From positions 9,796,630-9,860,629 of the forward strand of contig JAAONU010000004.1 of assembly GCA_012932295.1 (NCBI GenBank): a stretch of DNA of 64,000 bases. Reading direction: 5' to 3'. The DNA comes from Cyclina sinensis. Its lineage: Eukaryota; Mollusca; Bivalvia; Venerida; Veneridae. Under the pieces are notes generated by a model, which worked only from the letters and a program-made list of their open reading frames with translations, was not told where the DNA came from and ran no database searches. The translations under genes and the position numbers were made by a program. How positions within the stretch are numbered: position 1 is the stretch's first letter; the number at the start of each line of letters is the position of its first letter. This document shows positions 33,201 to 35,539 of this stretch, piece after piece.

Positions 33201-35077
33201 TTGGTATGCTTATATTATACATAAGAAATTGCAAAGAATTTCTTTTAAGAAGTCTCATTAACGAACACTACTTCAACTTTTCAAGAGATTCTCTTCAGAT
33301 TATCGCTCACACATGCCCATTATTATTGTTTGATAAACATTAAATTTTCTTTACCTCTAAAATAAGCAATTATTTCGATACAAACTAGATAATGCAAAAT
33401 GTACAAATATTTGACAAAACATAGACTCCAGGATTTGTTGCACAATATCTTTTGCAATAAGCATTTGTAAACCATTTCAACACGTTGAAAGTGAAAAAGT
33501 TGTTGATCTTTTAAGAAATGTTTCTGTTCAGCAGTATTGTAACGTGTTACTAGATAAGAAGTTCATTTGCGATGACGGTTATACTATATGCTAAATAAAA
33601 CTTCAACGTCAATACTATATGCTAAATAAAACTTCAACGTCAATACTATATGCTAAATAAAACTTCAACGTCAATACTATATGCTAAATAAAACTTCAAC
33701 GTCAATACTATATGCTAAATAAAACTTCAACGTCAATACTATATGCTAAATAAAACTTCAACGTCAATTCTACATGCTAAATGAAATAAAGCTTAAACGT
33801 CATGTTCCTCAATTTAGTGCAAGTAGCGTACACAACGTCTCAAATAAATTACAGAAATAATCATGAACAAGAGTATACATACGGTTAGTCCCCTCCAGCT
33901 GGGCTTTCATGGCTATTAATTGGTCCATTGTTATTGTAATATCATCTTCAAAAGTTGAGACGGTACCGTCATACTTATACCGGTAGCCATTGTTCATACC
34001 GTCAATCATAGCTTGTACCTTTTGAAGAGTGAACTTCTTCATTGGACCAGCTAAAATAAGAAGAAAAAATACAGGTTCGTATATTAACAATTTTAATGCA
34101 TCTTGTATCATCCATATTTGCTAATGGTAATTCTTGCAAAAAATATTTAGTTCATTTACAAGCCGTAAACCGTAATCTGCAACCTTTTCTACTCTATATA
34201 AGCATTAGTTCTTTCAGCTGCATCGATCATGTCTTAATTTACTGACACACGGGGAACAGGAATAGCACTTAACGTAGTAAAAGCAAATCAAACTTTTAAG
34301 CTAGGACTGTCATGAATTGTATATTTTCAAGCTTAATTCTGATGATGATGCAGACATTAAAATGATTTTACCGCTTGGATCAGCTACATCAATGTCAACC
34401 TCTCCCCCACCAGCTGCACCTCAGAAACAAAAACAAGTAACAAATAGTTTTCACAAGTTTTGATTGTTTGTTTGTTTTGTCAAAGAAAGAATGCAGTTAG
34501 ACATTTTTGCAGTAACTGTCTTTTAACTTAAAGTTTTAAGTTATATATCAAATGATTAAACGAACTTTGCATTTCTGTTTCTTTAATCAACAGATTCTCG
34601 TTAAGACAAAAAGAAAATGAATGATAGTTGCTTTCGTAATGAAATGAAGACACATTGTGAGCAAATTGTTAAATAAACCGTAATCTGCAATGTATCATTG
34701 TATCATGTAAAACTCATTTCAAAACCTGCTCTTAAAAAAGTCTAAAAACCTTCTCACTCTTAATAAAAGTCATAGTCCATTGACTTGTTCAAGATTTAAG
34801 AATGTCGACAAAAAGCCATTTAAAAATAGAAGCTATTTTCAAGTGACCGAATTCAAGTAAACATTTTTGCTTGTATTTTCATTTTCTGCAGACCGGTATT
34901 TGGTTACCAGCTCTGATATAAATCAAAGTTTCACATCCAAAATCGTTTTGTTACTTTAAATAAACTAAAGCCTTTTTACCCGCTGCCGGTCCTTCACCTT
35001 CACCTAGCTCTTGTGACGTCACAACACAGAACGCTGACATCAAGATCAGCGCAGTGATCCACAAGGACATCGTGAAT
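123..35077 (-). CDS. Giant secreted modular protein: YNYQG modules, F-type lectin and pacifastin domains (42 exons, 3' end missing)
   Basis: One gene read from 35070 leftwards. 42 exons join in a single open frame of about 2,846 codons and continue past the left edge. Order by approximate residue: signal peptide (1-20), acidic and Gly linkers, YNYQG modules 1-15 (to 930), Ser/Thr-rich region (931-1178), modules 16-37 (1179-2392), F-type lectin 1 (2393-2536), F-type lectin 2 (2537-2687), four pacifastin-like modules (2688-2846). All introns between coding exons are phase 1. No transmembrane segment is seen, so a secreted protein is likely. F-type lectins bind fucose and pacifastins inhibit serine proteases (known families); the YNYQG module is unknown to me. 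Splitting into two neighbouring genes cannot be ruled out without transcripts, but no stop, poly-A signal or second signal peptide is evident between the parts and phases match throughout. Confidence 0.75.
539..655 (-). CDS. Exon 41: pacifastin-like module 3
   Basis: Codes GPGQPCLHKGVQYVDGEKFM, DDCNNCTCVNGTALCTQMQ and the split Cys. P1 is Gln, unusual for a canonical inhibitor, so this module may be weak, inactive or structural. Confidence 0.82.
963..1085 (-). CDS. Exon 40: pacifastin-like module 2
   Basis: Codes GPPERQNCSHNGIEYIDGES, FKDDCNTCQCANGTVSCTRM and I plus the split Cys. P1 position is Arg, P1' is Met, which predicts a trypsin-like target. Donor GTAAGT. 41 codons. Confidence 0.83.
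1661..1777 (-). CDS. Exon 39: pacifastin-like module 1
   Basis: Codes GPPQSCFYDGVEYKDGESYK, VDCNTCTCVNGTGACTLMF with the last Cys completed by the next exon (T|GT). The pattern C-N-x-C-x-C-x2-G-x3-C-T-x3-C matches pacifastin family inhibitors; the gap between the first two Cys is longer than usual. Residue after CT, the P1 site in known members, is Leu (chymotrypsin- or elastase-like target by family knowledge). Confidence 0.82.
2120..2353 (-). CDS. Exon 38: F-type lectin domain 2, second half
   Basis: Starts S-D-R, completing R-G-D-C-C-S-D-R, then AINVEISTGMEPYDAGS, NETVEARYVKVQIKD and YLHLCEVQVFG. A loop is longer than in domain 1. Donor GTGGGT after GAA G. Followed by the pacifastin-like exons. 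Confidence 0.86.
2650..2868 (-). CDS. Exon 37: F-type lectin domain 2, first half
   Basis: Codes GYKNVALNKPAEMSSLFDPR, TADKGVDGN, NTCFHTNNDIEPYFIVDLGA and LYNRGDCC. It has the same length (219) and the same split point after Cys-Cys as exon 35. His and first Arg have the same spacing as in domain 1. The donor is GTGGGT. NRGDCC also contains an RGD tripeptide, as in many F-type lectins. Confidence 0.88.
3181..6240. repeat. 3-kb satellite of 50-bp units (about 61 copies)
   Basis: Head-to-tail units of the form GTTATGTATTGTATACCTCT followed by TTCACGGTTACACATCATTC and AATTACTAAC. Three variant blocks can be seen: TCATTCACAGTTACCC at 3280-3820, TCTTTCACGGTTACAC at 3840-5470, and CCTTAATTCAATTTCTAAAT at 5700-5990. 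A larger unit of about 270-300 bp, marked by a shortened TTTTAAGTTACAC copy, recurs near 4390, 4710 and 4970. It lies in the intron between the two lectin domains. All open frames inside are products of the repeat. Confidence 0.97.
6426..6638 (-). CDS. Exon 36: F-type lectin domain 1, second half
   Basis: Starts G-E-R, which completes the R-x-D-x4-R motif begun in exon 35, then AKNLFISTGDRKDK, FTPNTTARYVKIQKM and LHLCEVEIYG, the usual last strand of this fold. NTT and NTS are possible N-glycosylation sites. Donor GTAAGG follows GTA GAT G. Confidence 0.87.
7067..7285 (-). CDS. Exon 35: F-type lectin domain 1, first half
   Basis: Codes YENVAARKPAEISSTDNLLY, SADKGVDQN and CFHTKNETSPFFIVDLGRVF, ending LYNRVDCC. 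This is the pattern of the fucolectin/F5-8C-like fold: NVA..KPA, A.KGVD, and S.FHT....PFF.VDLG. The His of CFHT and Arg of NRVDCC are spaced as the fucose-binding His52 and Arg79 of eel agglutinin (26 residues between). The domain is split by a phase 1 intron right after the Cys-Cys pair. Confidence 0.88.
7850..8142 (+). mobile_element. V-SINE family retroposon (RUDI-like), copy 1
   Basis: A tRNA-like head with a box B-like GAGCTCGATCC is followed by the conserved core CTTTCGGATGAGACGTGAAA and CGAGGTCC, then TATCAGTGCTATACACCGAG and a tail of AATAGATAGATA. The core is the V-domain known from vertebrate V-SINEs and from the molluscan RUDI SINE (recognised from memory). It lies in the intron between exon 34 and the first lectin exon. 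A second copy is at 35254-35531. Confidence 0.75.
8218..8460. repeat. Local duplication at the 3' side of exon 34
   Basis: The stretch GAAATTTGTATGGATAAAAA with following sequence up to ACTTACGCTGCCCC (about 8220-8315) recurs at about 8378-8456, ending in the real donor ACTTACGTTGCCCG of exon 34. The left copy therefore holds a second donor-like site with a few bases of exon end. No coding copy is evident beyond it. Confidence 0.5.
8449..8763 (-). CDS. Exon 34: YNYQG double module (36, 37), second module degenerate
   Basis: Module a is normal: RRNFTQDEILRMLDGIEKGI, YNYQG, LSKEELTVLLFNLLARSYN. Module b is strongly changed: LNDVNRMLKDTDIGTFFTYR then GMIEDFLLQMLGQ; the GMD turn is DTD and the core is FTYRG. 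It is the last module before the lectin domains. Length 315, phase 1-1. Confidence 0.85.
9503..9820 (-). CDS. Exon 33: YNYQG double module (34, 35)
   Basis: Module a: RRNYTLDEVQLMLEGMDRGL with core YDYLG, ITRDELIVILLDLLASRFN. Module b: RSDIDRMLTGMDQGEAYNYE, then LEREILNRVLPV. More diverged than exons 28-32; this marks the older end of the double-module run. Confidence 0.86.
10496..10813 (-). CDS. Exon 32: YNYQG double module (32, 33)
   Basis: Starts IISSDTRNFTLDEIQMMLDG; module a core YNDQG with LTKDVLTVLLFDMLASQFN; module b RSDIDRMLAGMDRGEAYNYQ and LTRNQLNRLLETLP. Its 5' end is nearly identical to that of exon 31. Confidence 0.88.
10780..11850. repeat. Recent tandem duplication, unit about 0.67 kb
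   Basis: From the 5' end of exon 32 through the intron to the 3' end of exon 31 (about 10780-11190), the sequence repeats almost base for base from the 5' end of exon 31 to the 3' end of exon 30 (about 11450-11850). Shared intron landmarks include TGCTTCTTACGTTATGGACA and TCAGAATGCCTGACAGAATA. The unit is one double-module exon plus one intron. Confidence 0.93.
11168..11485 (-). CDS. Exon 31: YNYQG double module (30, 31)
   Basis: Starts IISSDTKNFTLDEIQMMLDG; module a core YNDQG; module b RSDIDRMLAGIDQGESYNYQ. The exon is nearly base-identical to exons 30 and 32, and its flanking introns match theirs, so it is a product of recent unequal crossing-over. Confidence 0.88.
11833..12150 (-). CDS. 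Exon 30: YNYQG double module (28, 29)
   Basis: Module a: RTNYTLDEIQMMLDGMDSGV with core YNDQG. Module b: RSDIERMLAGMGQGEAYNYQ. Ends RLRDTYVTT like exon 31. Its 3' half and following intron are part of the recent 0.67-kb tandem duplication. Confidence 0.88.
12572..12889 (-). CDS. Exon 29: YNYQG double module (26, 27)
   Basis: Module a: RRNFTLDEIQMMLDGMDSGI with core YNDQG, LTKDELTIFFLDMLASQFN. Module b: RSDIDRMLAGMDQGETYNYQ, LTRSQLNRLRDTL. The split codon at its donor starts with C. Member of the near-identical exon 29-32 group. Confidence 0.88.
13120..13312. repeat. 18-bp minisatellite (GAAAGTTTGTTAACCCAT)
   Basis: About ten degenerate copies of GAAAGTTTGTTAACCCAT with variants such as GTTTATAAACCCATG. 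It lies in the intron between exons 28 and 29. The antisense open frame through it (repeating NKLSWV) is a by-product. Confidence 0.9.
13442..13759 (-). CDS. Exon 28: YNYQG double module (24, 25)
   Basis: Module a: RNYTLEEIATMLDGMDNGVT with core YNTKG, LTKDELTIFLLDLLASQLN. Module b: TSDIDRMLAGMDQGEAYNYQ, then LTRNQLNRLRDTLT. Module b is almost identical to that of exons 29-32, while module a has diverged (YNTKG). Confidence 0.87.
14103..14420 (-). CDS. Exon 27: YNYQG double module (22, 23)
   Basis: First of eight two-module exons of 315-318 bases. Module a: RTFTTEEIQSMLDGMNNGLS with core YNYNG and LTRDELNVLLLNRLALMFS. Module b: HDDIIRMLDGIGKGDSYNYQ followed by ITKTELSRLLKTL. The second helix of module a runs directly into the first helix of module b. 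Confidence 0.86.
14686..14922 (-). CDS. Exon 26: YNYQG module 21 with N-terminal extension
   Basis: Codes an extended leader with NLTSDISNSSLDMTKYTIDK (several N-x-S/T sites), then NNFTIEDIERMLAGMDQGQE, core YNQQG, VATAGEPALTREDLNRLM. 79 codons. Last single-module exon before the eight two-module exons; phase changes its split codon from G to A here. Confidence 0.83.
16498..16671 (-). CDS. Exon 25: YNYQG module 20
   Basis: Codes VNLQLVGVEAAKFTLDDLKR, MLAGMDKGIMYNFHGQKASP and FTKTQLLTFYSTLAG. The core is YNFHG. The inferred donor is GTCATT, a weak match; it was chosen because it gives the family length (174) and phase 1. If it is not used, the frame runs on for about 75 codons to a stop. Confidence 0.75.
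17406..17573 (-). CDS. Exon 24: YNYQG module 19
   Basis: Codes DSQTGLPTLKFSKNDINRMI, EGILGGKSYNYQGLPPSPGE and LTIDELRQLLSRHDG. Close to exon 23 in the PGEKTLT segment. Phase 1-1, 56 codons. Confidence 0.84.
17964..18036 (+). tRNA. tRNA-Val (anticodon CAC)
   Basis: A 73-base cloverleaf: acceptor GGTTCCG pairs with CGGAACC, anticodon stem CTCGC pairs with GCGAG around CAC (17997-17999), T arm CTGGG-TTCGAGC-CCCAG. Box A (TAGTGTAGTGG) and box B (GGTTCGAGCC) are intact, and a run of six T follows at once as an RNA polymerase III terminator. No CCA is encoded, as usual in eukaryotes. It sits in an intron of the minus-strand gene, on the opposite strand. Confidence 0.96.
18431..18604 (-). CDS. Exon 23: YNYQG module 18
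   Basis: Codes DGQTNNSISSFTREEITKLI, DGIRNGNSYNYQGLPASPGE and LTTEDLQLLLADLDAL. Length 174, phase 1-1, good acceptor (TTTTTAG) and donor (GTAAAG). It lies just upstream (in transcription) of the intron that holds the tRNA. Confidence 0.84.
18936..19073 (-). repeat. Tandem copies of exon 22's 3' end with its splice donor
   Basis: Just downstream (in transcription) of exon 22, a unit of about 41 bp recurs about three times. Each copy holds CTTCAGAATG, CTCTAACACAG and GTAAACATTT, that is the last exon bases plus the donor. The copy at about 19019-19060 has decayed (ATAGATAGAC in place of the donor). A copied donor would add exon copies only after an in-frame stop, so they are probably silent or decoys. 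Confidence 0.85.
19074..19259 (-). CDS. Exon 22: YNYQG module 17
   Basis: Codes GLGGSPNQTAQFTVSDLERM, ISAMKQGEKFNYEGLPAVTG and QLNELLSQLQNASNT. The core is FNYEG. The 3' end of this exon together with its splice donor is copied downstream in tandem (see the repeat at 18936-19073). Reading past the donor adds GKHLAHNF and stops. Confidence 0.84.
20068..20229 (-). CDS. Exon 21: YNYQG module 16
   Basis: Codes NMTTTLTVEEINRLIEGMNN, GSLYNYQGLPAQPGDEVLTL and EVLNQYLADLRTR. First module of the second array. Slightly short (54 codons). Pairs best with exons 23 and 24, which share YNYQGLP. Confidence 0.83.
21450..21968 (-). CDS. Exon 20: long Asn/Ser/Thr-rich segment
   Basis: The largest exon of this gene (519 bases, 173 codons, phase 1-1). 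Codes a low-complexity hydrophilic chain rich in Thr, Ser, Asn, Glu and Lys with many N-x-S/T sites (for example NAT, NNS, NTS, NIS, NVT, NNT, NTT, NST, NRT). A short ordered-looking part, VDVLSKIKGVKSVKIGDLAD, lies in the middle. A mucin-like or stalk-like spacer between the two module arrays is the simplest reading. Confidence 0.7.
22412..22456 (-). CDS. Exon 19: 15-codon linker
   Basis: A 45-base phase 1-1 micro-exon with good splice sites (TTACAG acceptor, GTAAGT donor) coding ASNVVDINLVAKGDR. No known domain; it joins the two Ser/Thr-rich exons. Confidence 0.5.
22859..23038 (-). CDS. Exon 18: Ser/Thr-rich segment
   Basis: A 180-base phase 1-1 exon coding VTSTEKVERSFVAERVNEST, then a Ser-rich run (ESSSSFSSETSKSSSFSE) and GGSGGEG. 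NES and NGS are possible N-glycosylation sites. It has no module core. It reads as a disordered, possibly O-glycosylated spacer. Confidence 0.65.
24471..24650 (-). CDS. Exon 17: YNYQG module 15
   Basis: Codes GTPVQTADFTLADVERMIAG, MQQGQEYNYQGLPASAGESV and LNQLNELLAQLKNGSSIE. Last module before the Ser/Thr-rich region. Resembles exon 22 (19074-19259) in its QLNELL.QL..G ending, so the two may be sisters separated by the inserted Ser/Thr exons. Confidence 0.84.
24975..25148 (-). CDS. Exon 16: YNYQG module 14
   Basis: Codes VLPDPLKNAAFTMSDINRIR, TGMDQGINFNYQGLEAQPGE and ITSEDLNKYLKYMQAQ. The core is FNYQG and the usual RML is RIR, a change in the first helix. Confidence 0.84.
25626..25799 (-). 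CDS. Exon 15: YNYQG module 13
   Basis: Codes GMTAPLEPSRFTVDDIKRML, TGIDNGKQYNYQGIEATAGE and LTREQLNQFMTDLMTK. The GMGG leader is replaced by GMTAPLEP, but the length (174) and phases are the same as in exons 10-14. Confidence 0.86.
26244..26417 (-). CDS. Exon 14: YNYQG module 12
   Basis: Codes GMGGQLQTPSFTLDDIFRML, AGMDNGVKYNYQGVEAQPGE and LTREQLNQFMTELKNK. This is the closest single exon to the consensus of the whole family and the last of the five-exon GMGG run. Confidence 0.88.
26818..26991 (-). CDS. Exon 13: YNYQG module 11
   Basis: Codes GMGGKVQTPSFTLDDIFRML, AGMDNGLSYNYQGVEAKPGE and LTREQLNKFMTELQNK. Donor GTAAGT is stronger than GTTAGT used by exons 11 and 12. Nearly identical to exon 12 at protein level. 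Confidence 0.88.
27402..27575 (-). CDS. Exon 12: YNYQG module 10
   Basis: Codes GMGGKLQTPSFTLDDIFRML, AGMDNGLSYNYQGVEAQPGE and LTREQLNQFMTELKNK. No long open frame shows here because the reading frame closes at both splice sites, but it aligns residue by residue with exons 11, 13 and 14 and has the same 174-base length and splice sites. Confidence 0.88.
28030..28203 (-). CDS. Exon 11: YNYQG module 9
   Basis: Codes GMGGQVQTPSFTLDDIFRML, AGMDNGLTYNYQGVEAQPGE, PTLTREQLNKFMTELQNK. Flanking intron sequence (AGAATCCCATACTAACC at the donor side) is shared with exons 12 and 13, which shows duplication of exon plus intron. Confidence 0.88.
28995..29168 (-). CDS. Exon 10: YNYQG module 8
   Basis: First of five very similar 174-base exons beginning GMGGxxQTPSFTLDD. 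Codes VLRMLTGMDNGKTYNYQGID, AQPGEPTLT, KEQLNQFMTQLQNKG. Differs from the other four mainly in VLRMLT and the KTYNYQGID core. Phase 1-1. Confidence 0.87.
29562..29729 (-). CDS. Exon 9: YNYQG module 7
   Basis: Codes GRFLQTANFTMDDINRMLAG, MDSGFVYNYQGVEALPGEPT and LSRAQLNAFKEDLNAK. This is close to the consensus of the following five exons and may be near the source of that expansion. Phase 1-1, 56 codons. Confidence 0.85.
30346..30690 (-). CDS. Exon 8: YNYQG modules 5 and 6 fused in one exon
   Basis: A 345-base exon holding two complete modules: ADFTRGDLERMLQGISNGLD-YNYQG ... LTRDRINELLTKLDAKG, then PNFTAADIERMLLGIDSGEV-YNYQG ... LTRQYLSTLLNQL. No intron remnant separates them, so two single-module exons have probably fused by intron loss, or this reflects an ancestral doublet. 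Phase 1-1. Confidence 0.85.
31135..31299 (-). CDS. Exon 7: YNYQG module 4
   Basis: Codes GLKSIAQFTLDQIRNMIAGM, ERGVLYNYRGQPASPGQPTL and TMEQLQRFLNEILSS. The core is YNYRG (Q to R). Donor is GTTGTA, weaker than its neighbours; without splicing, the frame stops soon after. Confidence 0.78.
31731..31799 (-). CDS. Exon 6: Pro-rich linker
   Basis: A 23-codon phase 1-1 exon coding AGPGTPLPSDIPVKPDVMPT and QDLG. Six prolines and no hydrophobic core suggest an extended spacer between modules 3 and 4. It has good acceptor (CTTTCAG) and donor (GTACAT) sites. Confidence 0.6.
   Translation of the reverse strand: MDLVRLFHLIYQLSQMLCQLKI
32140..32304 (-). CDS. Exon 5: YNYQG module 3
   Basis: Codes EQILHQFSLADLQRMAQGME, an unusual extra Gly (TGGLQ), core YNYQG, AQTGQPTLS and QVKQYIQALESQ. 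Gln-rich compared with its neighbours. Standard length and phase 1 at both ends. Confidence 0.8.
32890..33063 (-). CDS. Exon 4: YNYQG module 2
   Basis: Starts with a proline run (PPPPPSAKQ), then FTLEEVRMMIDGMNQGLRY, core YNHLG, and VFTVVDLQNMMTELQTQ. The Pro run is a likely flexible spacer. Hairpin region reads QVATVTEEV rather than PGEP, as in exon 3, so the first two modules form an early diverged pair. Phase 1-1, 58 codons. Confidence 0.78.
33580..33801. repeat. 31-bp minisatellite, about 7 copies
   Basis: Near-perfect head-to-tail copies of ATACTATATGCTAAATAAAA followed by CTTCAACGTCA. Copies are almost identical, with the last one diverged (TTCTACATGC). It sits in the intron next to exon 3 of the large gene. 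Confidence 0.95.
33883..34050 (-). CDS. Exon 3: YNYQG module 1 (diverged)
   Basis: Codes GPMKKFTLQKVQAMIDGMNN, then GYRYKYDG and a second helix-like part ITMDQLIAMKAQLEG. The module plan (F-T helix, IDGM, N-G-x-x-Y-x-Y-x-G, hairpin-like stretch, T-x-x-Q-L helix) is kept, but the core is YKYDG and the PGEPTLT part is replaced by STFEDDITIT. Phase 1-1. Confidence 0.75.
34372..34419 (-). CDS. Coding exon 2: short Gly/Asp linker
   Basis: A 48-base phase 1-1 exon coding AAGGGEVDIDVADPSG-like residues. It is too short to fold alone and reads as a linker between signal peptide and first module. The VDID stretch resembles VVDIN in the small exon at 22412-22456, which also precedes a change in domain type; a shared origin is a guess. 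Confidence 0.6.
34980..35077 (-). CDS. Coding exon 1: start codon and signal peptide
   Basis: ATG at 35070-35068 opens a typical secretory signal: MSLW, a hydrophobic run ITALILMSAFCVV, then a likely cleavage near VTS-QE, followed by an acidic Gly-rich start (ELGEGEGPAAG). A clear splice acceptor (polypyrimidine then CAG) lies only 7 bases before the ATG, so the 5' untranslated region is split and at least one non-coding exon lies upstream. The donor follows GCG G, phase 1. Confidence 0.75.
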
Positions 35078-35253
35078 CTGGAAAAAATAGGTACTGGTTG
35101 TGGTCATAATTCCAGCCACTTTATAGCTTTTAATATTTGAGGTCGTGTCTTAGAATTTTGAACGTTAAGTATATCCAGTGCATTTCTTCAAATAATTTAT
35201 TCTTATTTAAAAAAATACCATTTAAAATGCCATGAAGTGTTTACAACTTTTTT

Positions 35254-35531
35254 CACTAGTCCAGTGGTAACGCGCTTGACTGGTAACCCAGAGGTCTCGA
35301 GATCGATCCCCGTTCCTCCACTAACATAAGTAAATGTCTTTCGGATGAGACGTTAAACTGAGGTCCTGTGTATCAGTGCTATACACCGAGAATGCAAAAT
35401 AACCGAAGGGTTGTCTCTGGAATGGGTTCTTTCTGTATCTTGCACCATCCTCCACAACATAAAATAACTAATCTCTGCAGGGGGCGTCGGTCATATGGGC
35501 AACTGGTATTGACTCAAATAGATAAAGAGAT
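35254..35531 (+). mobile_element. V-SINE family retroposon (RUDI-like), copy 2
   Basis: tRNA-like head (TAGTCCAGTGGTAACGCGC, GAGATCGATCC), core CTTTCGGATGAGACGTTAAA and CTGAGGTCC, then TATCAGTGCTATACACCGAG, GGGGGCGTCGGTCATATGGG and a short AATAGATAAAGA tail. It is more intact in the core (ACGTTAAAC) than copy 1. It lies just upstream of coding exon 1, inside the 5' untranslated intron. Confidence 0.78.
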
Positions 35532-35539
35532 ACAACTTT

